DNA from: an uncultured bacterium
GTDB taxonomy: Bacteria; Bacillota; Clostridia; Lachnospirales; Lachnospiraceae
Assembly (NCBI GenBank): GCA_947177425.1
Contig: CAMWUN010000011.1
Span: 1 to 64,000 of the forward strand
Direction of reading: 5' to 3'
Length of the DNA: 64,000 nt
Shown piece after piece: positions 26,566-35,158 of the stretch. A model generated the notes under the pieces. That model saw only the letters and a list, made by a program, of their open reading frames with translations, was not told the DNA's origin and did no database searches. Position numbers and translations under genes: made by a program. The first letter of the stretch is position 1; each line of letters opens with the position of its first letter.

Positions 26566-28479
26566 CTAATCCGCCAGTGCTTCCCATTGGTCATACAGTG
26601 TTAAAAGCTTTTCGTTTAATTCTTCCTGCTTTGCCGTCAATTCCTGAAGTCTGGCTACATCCACGGCTGTTTCAGGCTGTACCATCAAATCTTCTATACG
26701 GGAAATCTGTTCTTCAAGGTCTGCAATGGCTGTCTCACATTTTTTCAGGTCATTTTCCCGTTTGCGCTCTCTGGCCTGCTGTTCCTTCCGGGCCTGCCAG
26801 TCCAGCTTGGTGAGGGAAGGCGCTTCCTGCTCTTTGGAATCGGGGGCATCTTTGGAGGGGGCGCTGTTTAAGGAGGCGTCCCTTTTTTCCAGATAATAAT
26901 CGTAGTTCCCAAGATAGCTGGTCAGCGTATGGTCTGAAAGTTCTAAAATCCGGCTGGCCGTACGGTTGATGAAATAACGGTCATGGGAAACATAAAGTAC
27001 CGTGCCTTCATAAGCGTTTATGGCATCCTCCAGAATTTCCTTGGAGGTGATATCCAGATGGTTGGTTGGTTCATCCAGTATCAGAAAGTTGGATTCCGAA
27101 AGCATCAGTCTGGCAAGGGACAGACGTCCCCGTTCGCCGCCGCTTAAGGCATCGATACGTTTGAATACGTCATCTCCGGTAAAAAGGAAGGCCGCAAGGG
27201 TATTGCGGATTTCCGTGTTATTTAAATAAGGATAGGCGTCCGAAATTTCTTCAAACAAGGTTTTGTCCATATGCAGCACATGGTGTTCCTGGTCATAGTA
27301 GCCGATATGTACATTTGTGCCCAGGGTAATTGTGCCTGCGTCTGCTTCCAGAAGGCCGTTGATAATTTTTAAAATGGTGGTCTTTCCAGTGCCGTTATCT
27401 CCGATAATGGCTACATGTTCGCCGCGCTTGACATCCATGCCGATGCCGGAAAAGAGGGTATTGGAGCCAAAGGACTTAGCCAGCCCTTCCATATGCAGCA
27501 CGTCATTGCCGCTAATGCACCGGGGCGTCAGGGTCATATGGATGTCCGTGCGTGCAATAGCCGGTTTATCCAGGACTTCAATTTTGCTTAACATTTTCTC
27601 CCGGCTTTCGGCCCTTTTTATAGATTTCTCCCGGTTGAAGGATTTCAGCTTTTCAATGACTTCCTCCTGATGTTTTATTTCCTGCTGCTGCTTTAGGTAA
27701 GCGCTTAGAGCGGCGGAACGCAACTGTTCTTTCTTGATGGCGTAATCGGAATAATTGCCTGTAAAAGAGGTTCCTTTCGTCTGGTCAATTTCGATGATTT
27801 TTCCGGCAATCCTGTCTAAAAAATAACGGTCGTGTGAAACCACAAGGACAGCCCCTTTGTAATTAAGAAGGTAGGTTTCCAGCCAGGCAATGGAGTTCAG
27901 ATCCAAATGGTTGGTGGGTTCATCCAGAATAATTAAATCAGGATTCAGCAAAAGAAGCCGCCCCAAAGCCACACGGGTTTTCTGGCCGCCGGAGAGGGTG
28001 GCAATTTTTTGGGAAAACTCTTCCTCCCCAAAGCCAAGGCCCTTTAAGACGCCGACGGTTTCGCTCCGGCAGGCATATCCGTTGGCAAGCTCGAAGGAAT
28101 GGGTGAGGCGGGCATAGGATTCCATAAGGCTTTCCAACTCCTCGCCGGACTTGGATTTCATGGCCAGTTCCGCTTCACGAATCTTTTCTTCCATGGCAAG
28201 CACATCCGCTTTTACGGAAAGAAGCTCGTCATAAATGGTATTTTCACTGTCAATGTCCTGATTCTGGGCAAGGTAGCCCAGAGTTTTGCCTTTGGAGAGG
28301 GTGACGAGCCCTCCGTCTGCCTCCTGCTCACCTACAATGATGCGCAGCAGAGTGGTCTTGCCCGCGCCGTTAATGCCCACAATGGCGGCTTTGTCATAAT
28401 CCTCTATATGAAAAGAGACATTTTGGAGCACCGGCTGGTCGTTAAATGCCTTTGATATATTCTGACATGATAAAATCAT
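26566..28479 (-). CDS. ABC-F family ATPase, YdiF-like
   Basis: The 637-residue soluble protein has two ABC domains in one chain: Walker A motifs GINGAGKTT and GDNGTGKTT, signatures LSGGQKTRVALGRLL and LSGGERGRLSLARLM, and DEPTNHLD twice. A charged linker lies between the domains and a C-terminal coiled coil (KRENDLKKCETAIADLEEQISRIEDL) ends the protein. No membrane segment is present. ABC-F proteins act on the ribosome, in translation or in resistance to ribosome-targeting antibiotics; the YdiF/Uup-like layout favours a housekeeping role. GAAGGA precedes the ATG. The GGDEF gene follows on the same strand. Confidence 0.92.
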   Translation of the reverse strand: MILSCQNISKAFNDQPVLQNVSFHIEDYDKAAIVGINGAGKTTLLRIIVGEQEADGGLVTLSKGKTLGYLAQNQDIDSENTIYDELLSVKADVLAMEEKIREAELAMKSKSGEELESLMESYARLTHSFELANGYACRSETVGVLKGLGFGEEEFSQKIATLSGGQKTRVALGRLLLLNPDLIILDEPTNHLDLNSIAWLETYLLNYKGAVLVVSHDRYFLDRIAGKIIEIDQTKGTSFTGNYSDYAIKKEQLRSAALSAYLKQQQEIKHQEEVIEKLKSFNREKSIKRAESREKMLSKIEVLDKPAIARTDIHMTLTPRCISGNDVLHMEGLAKSFGSNTLFSGIGMDVKRGEHVAIIGDNGTGKTTILKIINGLLEADAGTITLGTNVHIGYYDQEHHVLHMDKTLFEEISDAYPYLNNTEIRNTLAAFLFTGDDVFKRIDALSGGERGRLSLARLMLSESNFLILDEPTNHLDITSKEILEDAINAYEGTVLYVSHDRYFINRTASRILELSDHTLTSYLGNYDYYLEKRDASLNSAPSKDAPDSKEQEAPSLTKLDWQARKEQQARERKRENDLKKCETAIADLEEQISRIEDLMVQPETAVDVARLQELTAKQEELNEKLLTLYDQWEALAD

Positions 28480-28522
28480 AATAACACATCCTTCAAAAAT
28501 AATTTTTCTGTCATTATAACAG

Positions 28523-28684
28523 ATTATTGTTCACATAAGAAAGTGATCCAAGAGTGGCAAATCCCATTCACAAAGTGAATCTGTTACTATTCATGACTCA
28601 GGAATGCACACGGGCTGCGCATTCCGTGAGAACATGATTCAGGTGTGAGGGGCGATCTTTGCGCAGGTCTGTGTGGACAGTAAT
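28523..28684. repeat. Dispersed palindromic repeat, long copy
   Basis: It begins ATTATTGTTCAC and ends GTGGACAGTAAT, with TAAGAAAGTGATCCAAGAGTGG and AAATCCCATTC shared with the copy at 6032-6164 and GCGCAGGTCTGTGTGG shared in reverse orientation. Smaller inverted segments lie inside (GAATGC..GCATTC). It fills most of the gap between the divergent ABC-F and rex genes. Confidence 0.6.
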
Positions 28685-28723
28685 ACTATCAGTTTACAGA
28701 TGATAAAAGGGAATGTCAATGAA

Positions 28724-28752
28724 TTGACATTATTTTAACAGTGTTATATATT
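28724..28752 (+). promoter_or_regulatory. rex promoter with possible Rex-type operator
   Basis: TTGACA (28724-28729), 17 bases, TATATT (28747-28752). The -35 box is part of TTGACATTATTTTAACA (28724-28740), which resembles the TTGTTA/TAACA half-sites of a Rex operator, so NADH-responsive autoregulation is plausible but the left half-site is imperfect. Confidence 0.5.
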
Positions 28753-28833
28753 ATTTTTATAGTATAATTTTTGGCAATTATGCTGTTTAATGCCATAAGG
28801 GACATTGCGGTATATGAAATAGGAGATGTGCAG

Positions 28834-29472
28834 GTGGAAAATAAAGAAATCTCACAGGCTGTTATCGGGCGGCTGCCAAGATACTTCAGGTTTCTGGGGG
28901 AACTTAAGGATGAGGGGATCGAGAGAATTTCCTCCCAGGAACTGAGTGACATCATGCAGGTCACGGCATCCCAGATACGCCAGGACTTTAACAATTTCGG
29001 CGGTTTTGGCCAGCAGGGGTATGGGTATAAGGTAGAATATCTCTACGAAGAGATTGGCAAGATACTGGGCCTTTACAAGACCCATAACCTGATTATTATC
29101 GGTGCAGGGAATTTAGGCCAGGCACTGGCAAATTATATGAACTTTGAGAGAAGGGGATTTTTGTTTAAGGGAATATTTGACAACAATCCGGAGCTTCTCG
29201 GAAAGAAAATCAGAAATATGGAAGTCAAATCCATGGATGAGATGGAAACCTTTGTCAGGGAAAATGACATAGACATAGCAGTCCTTACGATTCCCAAGGC
29301 CAGCGCTGCAGAGGTGGCAGAAAAGCTGGTGGATATCGGCATCAGGGGAATCTGGAATTTTGCCCATGTGGATTTAAGCGTTCCCAGGGGGATTCAGGTG
29401 GAAAACGTCCATTTGTCAGACAGTCTGATGAAACTGGCTTATAATATTAATCAATTTGAAAACGGCGGCTGA
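28834..29472 (+). CDS. rex: Redox-sensing transcriptional repressor Rex
   Basis: The protein has about 212 residues. The N-terminal winged helix reads ISQAVIGRLPRYFRFLGEL...SQELSDIMQVTASQIRQDFNNFGGFGQQGYGY, and the C-terminal Rossmann domain carries IIIGAGNLGQAL for NADH binding. Rex represses fermentation and NADH-reoxidation genes and lets go when NADH is high. The GTG at 28834 follows AGGAG by 8 bases; an ATG at 28780 would add residues unlike any Rex N-terminus. It is followed by a coiled-coil gene 54 bases on, in the same direction. Confidence 0.93.
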   Translation: MENKEISQAVIGRLPRYFRFLGELKDEGIERISSQELSDIMQVTASQIRQDFNNFGGFGQQGYGYKVEYLYEEIGKILGLYKTHNLIIIGAGNLGQALANYMNFERRGFLFKGIFDNNPELLGKKIRNMEVKSMDEMETFVRENDIDIAVLTIPKASAAEVAEKLVDIGIRGIWNFAHVDLSVPRGIQVENVHLSDSLMKLAYNINQFENGG

Positions 29473-29526
29473 CTTTCCAGCATCTGACTGGGCCGCAGAG
29501 TATAAATAGTTAACGGAGGCGAAGGT

Positions 29527-30168
29527 ATGTCAAGAACGGAGGAAATCTTTATGCCTGCACTGGCAGGCGCAAAACTGCCGATTCTCACACTGGATAATAA
29601 ATGGCATAAGCTGTTTGACCAGTTGGGGCCGGATAAGCGGGTTAAGAAACTGGAGGATAAGCTGAACGACCTGCTGAAAAAACAGGGGAAAGCCAACACG
29701 GAAATCAAGGAGATTAAGAAACTGAAGAGAAAGCTGATGCAGGACATCATGGAAAATGCCCAGGAAAGTTCAGCAGGGAACGACGGAAAGGCCCAGAAAA
29801 AGGCCAATGATGACAGCCGCCTGATTAATGAGTGCAATGCCAAAATCAGAGGCTATGAGGATGATCTTGATAAACTGCCGGATCAGATTGAAAAGGTCAA
29901 CAGGGAGTTGATGCTTGCAACCATGGAAATATGTTACAGCCGCATGAAGGAAAATGAGCGTGAATCGGAGGAAGCTGCGAAATGGATTGCCCAGATGCGG
30001 ATCGAACTTAAGAAACGGCTGGTGCGTAAACAGGAAGTGGAACTTATGAATCAGGAACTTTATTCCTACATGCATGATATTTTCGGCGCAAGCGTGATTA
30101 ATCTGTTTGATGTGAAGTATAGAATAAATGTGTCCAGGGACGCCGACGGTACAGAAGGCGGTATATAA
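29527..30168 (+). CDS. Coiled-coil protein of unknown function
   Basis: The 213-residue soluble protein has a good GGAGG site. After a short N-terminal part (LPILTLDNKWHKLFDQLGPDKRVKKLEDKLNDLL) it is almost entirely charged alpha-helix with heptad-like spacing, in two coiled stretches (about 38-80 and 95-175), and ends with a compact segment (YSYMHDIFGASVINLFDVKYRINV). No enzymatic motif or membrane segment is visible. I do not recognise a named family; its place between rex and the NAD(P)HX repair gene is the only hint. A strong terminator follows. Confidence 0.75.
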   Translation: MSRTEEIFMPALAGAKLPILTLDNKWHKLFDQLGPDKRVKKLEDKLNDLLKKQGKANTEIKEIKKLKRKLMQDIMENAQESSAGNDGKAQKKANDDSRLINECNAKIRGYEDDLDKLPDQIEKVNRELMLATMEICYSRMKENERESEEAAKWIAQMRIELKKRLVRKQEVELMNQELYSYMHDIFGASVINLFDVKYRINVSRDADGTEGGI

Positions 30169-30211
30169 AAAACAACGGACAGTACGCTTCGCGAACTGCC
30201 CTTATGTTAAC

Positions 30212-30245
30212 AAACGCTGTCACGCGAAGCGTGACAGCGTTTTTC
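30212..30245 (+). terminator. Strong terminator after the coiled-coil gene
   Basis: AAACGCTGTCACGC (30212-30225), loop GAA, GCGTGACAGCGTTT (30229-30242), then TT: a perfect 14-bp stem with a T tract. Confidence 0.9.
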
Positions 30246-30291
30246 ATTACTATTTGTGCCGCCAGCCGAAGGCGGCGGAATGGAGATTAAT

Positions 30292-31830
30292 ATGAAATAT
30301 ATTGTAAGTGCGCAGGAGATGAAAGCCTGTGACAGGGATACCATTGACAGAATCGGTATGCCTGCCCTGGTACTGATGGAGCGGGCCGCCTGGGGGGTAT
30401 ATGAGGAAATCATGACAAAAGGGCCGTTGCCCAAAAGAGTACTTGTTGTGGCAGGTGTGGGAAACAATGGCGGAGACGGGCTGGCAGCAGGAAGGATGCT
30501 TGCCCTTAAGGGATGCCGGGTAGACTTTTTTATGGCAGGAAATCCTGATAAGGCTTCGGAGGAGACAAAAGTCCAGATGAAGATTCTTCACAATTTAGGG
30601 TTTTCCATACAGCGCAAATTGGAAGATGCAGAATATGATATGGTAATAGACGCCCTTTTCGGCATCGGCTTATCCAGAAATATAGAGGGAGAATATGCAC
30701 AGGTTATTGACAGGATTAACTGTTTTGGAGAGACAGGGGCGCAGATTATCAGTGTGGATATCCCTTCCGGCATCTGCGCCGATACAGGAAAGGTTCTGGG
30801 CTGCGGGGTCAGAGCCGGCGCCACTGTGACTTTCGCCTTTGCAAAGAAGGGGCATTTCCTGTATCCGGGCAGGGAATATGCAGGAAAGCTTATGGTAAAG
30901 GATATAGGCATTACGGAAAAATCATTTGCCTGGCAGGGGCCGGGGGCGTTTTGCTATGAACGGGGGGAACTGGCGGCGCTTCTTCCCCGCCGGAGTCCGT
31001 CTGGAAATAAAGGGACTTTCGGAAAAGTGCTGTTAACTGCCGGAAGCAGAGATATGAGCGGCGCCTGTACCTTAAGCGGAACAGGAGTTTTAAGGACGGG
31101 AGCCGGCATGGTGAAGATTATCACCCCGGACTGTAACCGTGGGATTATCCAGACCACCCTGCCGGAGGCAATGCTGTATTCTTTTCAGGGAACACCTGAT
31201 AAAGTACAGGTGGAAAAGGCGCTGGACTGGGCGGATGTGTTAGTGGCCGGGCCGGGTATGGGGCAGGATGAAAATGCTCTCCGGCTGATGGAACTGATTA
31301 TGGAAAATAAAACCCTTCCCATGGTAATAGATGCCGACGGCCTGAATCTGATTTCAGCCCACAATAATTTGAAAAAAATGCTGGCTCTAAGGCCGCCCTG
31401 CACCACGATACTGACGCCCCATCCGGGAGAACTGGTGCGGCTTGCGGGGGTGGATATGGATGCATATTGGTCAGACAGGGAAGTAACTGCCCGGAAACTG
31501 GCAGAAGAGTACGGCTGCATTGTTGCGTCCAAAGATGCTGCGACGATGGTGTTTGAGCCGGGAAGAAGGGGAATTTATATTAATACTTCCGGCAATGACG
31601 GAATGGCCTGCGCAGGCAGCGGGGATGTTCTGGCGGGTATGATGGGAGGGCTTCTGGCCCAGGGGATGCCGTGCTTTGAAGGGGCGTGTCTTGGGGTATA
31701 CCTTCACGGGCTTGCGGGAGAAGAAGCTTCCATGAGAAAGGGACGTTATGGCATGACGGCGTCGGATATTTCTAAGGCCCTTACCAATGTAATGCGCATA
31801 CAGGAGGAAGAACGGAGGCAGGACCTATGA
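30292..31830 (+). CDS. nnr: Bifunctional NAD(P)HX epimerase/dehydratase
   Basis: The 512-residue enzyme repairs hydrated NAD(P)H. The N-terminal epimerase half (YjeF_N) has MERAAWGVYEEI and VAGVGNNGGDGLAAGR, about residues 1-210. The C-terminal ADP-dependent dehydratase half (NnrD, ribokinase-like fold) has GKVLLTAGSRDMSGACTLSGTGVLRTGAGMV, LTPHPGEL and NDGMACAGSGDVLAGMMGGLLAQG. The start at 30292 is six bases after GGAG. Its stop overlaps the start of alr (ATGA), so the two are translated together. Confidence 0.94.
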   Translation: MKYIVSAQEMKACDRDTIDRIGMPALVLMERAAWGVYEEIMTKGPLPKRVLVVAGVGNNGGDGLAAGRMLALKGCRVDFFMAGNPDKASEETKVQMKILHNLGFSIQRKLEDAEYDMVIDALFGIGLSRNIEGEYAQVIDRINCFGETGAQIISVDIPSGICADTGKVLGCGVRAGATVTFAFAKKGHFLYPGREYAGKLMVKDIGITEKSFAWQGPGAFCYERGELAALLPRRSPSGNKGTFGKVLLTAGSRDMSGACTLSGTGVLRTGAGMVKIITPDCNRGIIQTTLPEAMLYSFQGTPDKVQVEKALDWADVLVAGPGMGQDENALRLMELIMENKTLPMVIDADGLNLISAHNNLKKMLALRPPCTTILTPHPGELVRLAGVDMDAYWSDREVTARKLAEEYGCIVASKDAATMVFEPGRRGIYINTSGNDGMACAGSGDVLAGMMGGLLAQGMPCFEGACLGVYLHGLAGEEASMRKGRYGMTASDISKALTNVMRIQEEERRQDL

Positions 31831-33020
31831 TAGAGGAGTACCAGAGAGTCTGGGCGGAAATAGATTTAGATGCAGTAAGAAGCAATATGGAAAGCATGAA
31901 GGCAAATATCAGCCCCAATACAACAATAATCGGGGTGATTAAGACAGACGGTTACGGCCATGGGGCGGTGCCAATTGCAAAAGAACTGGAAGGACTTGAT
32001 TATTTATATGGTTATGCCACAGCCACAGCGGAGGAGGCGTTTATCCTAAGAAAGGCCGGGATAAGGAAGCCCCTTCTGGTTCTGGGTTATACCTTTCCCT
32101 ACTGCTATGAAAGGATGATACAGGAAGAGGTCAGGATGACGGTATTCCGCCATGATACTCTTAAGGAACTTTCCCTGGCGGCCGGCAGCCTGAAAGAAAA
32201 AGGCATTGACAAAAAGGCAAAGGTGCATATCAAGGTGGACACGGGGATGAGCCGGATTGGCATAAAGCCCGGCGGGGAAGGCGTTTCGTTTATAAAGGAA
32301 GCCTTTGGGACGAAAGGGATTGAGGTGGAAGGAATCTTTACCCACTTTGCCAGAGCCGATGAAGAGGATAAAACCCCTGTAAACGGCCAGCTTACAGTTT
32401 TTAGTCAGTTTCTGGAACGAATAAAGGAGGAAACCGGAGAGGAAATTTTGATGAAACACTGTTCCAACAGCGCAGGCATTGTGGAACTGCCCCAGGCGAA
32501 TATGGATGCCGTGCGGGCGGGAATCACTCTTTACGGTCTGTGGCCTTCGGCGCAGGTAAGGCGGGATATCGTCTCTTTACGTCCGGTAATGTCCCTTTAC
32601 AGCCGGATTGTCTATATCAAAGAGATTGAAGCCGGAACCCAGGTCAGTTATGGAGGAACCTTTACAGCCCAGAGCAAAAGAAAGGTGGCCACCGTTCCTG
32701 TGGGCTATGGAGACGGATATCCAAGGGGACTGTCAGGTAAAGGCTTTGTCCTGATACGGGGACAGAAAGCGCCGGTTTTAGGAAGGGTATGTATGGACCA
32801 GTTTATGGTGGACGTCACACATATTCCAGAAGCTGCATCCGGTGATGTGGTGACATTAATCGGCAGGGATGGCTCAGAGCAGATTACCATGGAACAGTTA
32901 GGGGAGTTGTCTGGCAGATTCAACTATGAATTTGCCTGCGGCATTGGAAAGCGTGTGCCAAGAGTATATGTCAAAGAAGGAAAGGTTCTGTACACCAGAG
33001 ACAATTATCAGGATTTTTAA
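31827..33020 (+). CDS. alr: Alanine racemase
   Basis: This 397-residue PLP enzyme makes D-alanine for the cell wall. The PLP lysine is K39 in GVIKTDGYGHGA, and the opposing catalytic Tyr is in VSYGGTFTA. Other family blocks are AEIDLDAVRSN, HIKVDTGMSRIG, THFARADE, HCSNSAG and GRVCMDQFMVDVT. The start overlaps the preceding stop by four bases. In many Firmicutes alr stands just before an antitoxin-toxin pair; here the toxin follows but no antitoxin gene lies between. Confidence 0.96.
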   Translation: MIEEYQRVWAEIDLDAVRSNMESMKANISPNTTIIGVIKTDGYGHGAVPIAKELEGLDYLYGYATATAEEAFILRKAGIRKPLLVLGYTFPYCYERMIQEEVRMTVFRHDTLKELSLAAGSLKEKGIDKKAKVHIKVDTGMSRIGIKPGGEGVSFIKEAFGTKGIEVEGIFTHFARADEEDKTPVNGQLTVFSQFLERIKEETGEEILMKHCSNSAGIVELPQANMDAVRAGITLYGLWPSAQVRRDIVSLRPVMSLYSRIVYIKEIEAGTQVSYGGTFTAQSKRKVATVPVGYGDGYPRGLSGKGFVLIRGQKAPVLGRVCMDQFMVDVTHIPEAASGDVVTLIGRDGSEQITMEQLGELSGRFNYEFACGIGKRVPRVYVKEGKVLYTRDNYQDF

Positions 33021-33133
33021 CGGTATCTGAATACCTTCTTACAATACGGTTATACTACTTATTAAAATCAAACGCCGATACGCCTGGGGAATCGGCTTAT
33101 TGAATAAAAATATCCTATTGGAATGAAGGGTGT

Positions 33134-33484
33134 GTGAAGAAAGTGAGAAGAGGGGATATTTACTATGCAGATCTGCGTCCGGTGGTAGGCTCCGAGCAGG
33201 GAGGCATCAGGCCGGTGCTGATTATACAGAATGATGTGGGGAACAGACATAGTCCTACGGTTATATGTGCAGCCATTACATCAAAAATGAATAAGGCAAA
33301 ACTGCCTACCCATATAGAACTGAGCGCGGGAAAATACGATATGGTCAAGGACTCGGTGATTCTGCTTGAACAGCTCCGTACCATAGACAAAAAACGGCTT
33401 AAAGATAAGGTGTGCCACCTGGACGAAGATATCATGGGGCAGGTAAACCGCGGACTTATGATAAGTCTGGAACTGGATACATAG
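33134..33484 (+). CDS. ndoA: MazF/PemK-family endoribonuclease without adjacent antitoxin
   Basis: The protein (116 residues) reads [31 protein letters not shown] and LPTHIEL...[19 protein letters not shown], the signature of EndoA/MazF mRNA interferases. The conserved Arg in GGIRPVLI and the Thr/Ser region ([13 protein letters not shown]) are present, so it should be active. The 113 bases between alr and this gene hold no frame long enough for a MazE-type antitoxin. The start is GTG 33134 or GTG 33143; neither has a strong site (GAAGGG nearby). Confidence 0.9.
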   Translation: MKKVRRGDIYYADLRPVVGSEQGGIRPVLIIQNDVGNRHSPTVICAAITSKMNKAKLPTHIELSAGKYDMVKDSVILLEQLRTIDKKRLKDKVCHLDEDIMGQVNRGLMISLELDT

Positions 33485-33602
33485 ATATGAGATTACAGTT
33501 CTTTAAGCAGATGCAAAAAACGGTCCGCCGTGACAGTCGGCTTTCTATGGAATTATGGGCTGCCTGCCATACGGTACCGTCAGCCCGGCCGGAGGTTTTA
33601 GA

Positions 33603-33642
33603 ATCGATTGTTACTGTTTATCTGTGACCAGTAACAATCGAT
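33603..33642. repeat. Dispersed palindromic repeat, extended copy
   Basis: ATCGATTGTTACTG (33603-33616) is mirrored by CAGTAACAATCGAT (33629-33642), with the TGACCA half also present. The shared GTTACTG...CAGTAAC core links it to the copies at 6138, 19493 and 28523. Confidence 0.7.
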
Positions 33643-33667
33643 TTCCATGTCAGACAGTCCGCAGACC

Positions 33668-33696
33668 TTGACGATGAGGGCAGGAAATGGTATAGT
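33668..33696 (+). promoter_or_regulatory. Sigma-A promoter for the CorC-type gene operon
   Basis: TTGACG (33668-33673), 17-base spacer, TATAGT (33691-33696), 37 bases before the ATG at 33734. Confidence 0.6.
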
Positions 33697-33733
33697 TTAA
33701 TTTGAAATTTTGTGCAAAAAGGGAGATGGAAAA

Positions 33734-35143
33734 ATGGACGATGGCGGGCCTACGGCCAGTTGGATTATTTTTTTCGCTTTATTATTGACGGATATGCTTT
33801 TTTACGGGTTCGGCGCGGCGGTAAAGGAACTGAATTCCAAGGAACTTGCCGACCGCATTCAGGAGACAGGAAGCCAGAAGGCAAAGCGGCTTTATGAGAT
33901 TACAGTAAATCCGGAGCAGTATATTAATACCGTCCAGTTGGTGGTGACGCTGATTAATCTGGTTATGGGAGGGTTTTTCCTGCGGGTGTTCGGCACTGTG
34001 ACAAAAGGAATTCTGGAAAAAGGCGCAGCCTCCTACCTGGCGGACATGGCAGTGGCGCCGGTAGTGCTTTCCGGTGCGGCGCTTGCGCTGGCAGGAGCGG
34101 TGTTGCTGTATATTCTGCTTACATTCGGTGTACTGATACCCAAAAGGCTGGGGATGAAATATGCTTCCCAATGGGCATTTGCCTGTATTGACCCCATTTA
34201 TTACATAACCAGAATATTCAGTCCCGTGACAGGGCTGGTTTCCGTGACGGCAAGGGGAATCTTAAAAATATTTGGCATCCATACGGATAAGGATTCAGAG
34301 GATGTGACAGAGGAGGAAATTATTTCCATGGTCAATGAAGGACATGAGCAGGGCGTGCTGATGGCTTCTGAGGCGGAAATGATTAACAAGATTTTTGAGT
34401 TTGGCGATAAGGAAACCAAAGATATAATGACCCACAGGGCCAATATTCTTGCAATCGACCGGAATATGCTGCTGGGGGAGGCTATCGACTATATGCTCAG
34501 CGAAAGCAAAAGCCGTTTTCCTGTTTTTGAAGAAAATATCGACCACATGATAGGGATTCTTCATTTCAGGGACGCCATGCGCGCCCACAGAATAAAGGGG
34601 AATATGGAACTGCCAGTAGGGGAAATTGAAGGTCTTATCAGGGATGTAATGTTTGTGCCTGAAACGAAAAACATTGACGCCCTGTTTGAGACTATGCAGC
34701 ATACCAAGACCCAGATGGTAATCGTGGTGGACGAGTACGGGCAGACCACAGGGCTGGTTGCCATGGAAGATATCCTGGAGGAAATCGTAGGAAATATTAT
34801 GGACGAGTATGACGAGGAGGAAGAGCATATAGAGGAAACCGAAAATGAAGATGAGTATATAATAGAAGGAATTACCCCTTTAGAGGAACTGGAAGAGAGA
34901 TTTGGTATTACCTTTAAGGAGGAAGCTTTTGAAACCCTGAACGGGTTTATGATTTCCAAGATGGACAAGATTCCTGAGGAGGACGAGGAGTTTTCCATTG
35001 ATGTGGGCGGATACAGCTTTAAAATTCTCCACGTGGAAAACCGTATGATTAAAAGCGTTCTTGTCACCAGACTGCCTGTCAGACAGACGGCAGGGGACAG
35101 GAATGAGGACGATGATAAGGAAGAAGAAAAGAAACAGGAGTAA
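33734..35143 (+). CDS. HlyC/CorC (CNNM) family transporter-like protein
   Basis: The 469-residue protein has an N-terminal CNNM membrane domain (helices near 11-27, 65-85, 98-135), a pair of CBS domains (about 205-330: MTHRANILAIDRN, FPVFEENIDHMIGILHFRD, VDEYGQTTGLVAMEDILEEIVG) and a C-terminal CorC_HlyC domain (IIEGITPLEELEERFG, GFMISKMDKIPEE). The acidic run YDEEEEHIEETENEDE links the last two. Members are tied to magnesium or cobalt homeostasis; haemolysis is an old name only. ATG 33734 follows GGGAGA. It leads an operon with yebC. Confidence 0.9.
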   Translation: MDDGGPTASWIIFFALLLTDMLFYGFGAAVKELNSKELADRIQETGSQKAKRLYEITVNPEQYINTVQLVVTLINLVMGGFFLRVFGTVTKGILEKGAASYLADMAVAPVVLSGAALALAGAVLLYILLTFGVLIPKRLGMKYASQWAFACIDPIYYITRIFSPVTGLVSVTARGILKIFGIHTDKDSEDVTEEEIISMVNEGHEQGVLMASEAEMINKIFEFGDKETKDIMTHRANILAIDRNMLLGEAIDYMLSESKSRFPVFEENIDHMIGILHFRDAMRAHRIKGNMELPVGEIEGLIRDVMFVPETKNIDALFETMQHTKTQMVIVVDEYGQTTGLVAMEDILEEIVGNIMDEYDEEEEHIEETENEDEYIIEGITPLEELEERFGITFKEEAFETLNGFMISKMDKIPEEDEEFSIDVGGYSFKILHVENRMIKSVLVTRLPVRQTAGDRNEDDDKEEEKKQE

Positions 35144-35158
35144 AAAAGGAGAAAAATT

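Noticed and set aside
27890..28455. Plus-strand frames opposite the ABC-F gene
   Set aside because: They are reverse readings of the conserved ABC motifs and do not resemble any protein.
33487..33627. 46-codon open frame after the MazF gene
   Set aside because: It has no ribosome binding site, and its end runs into a palindromic repeat; the amino-acid text is not protein-like.
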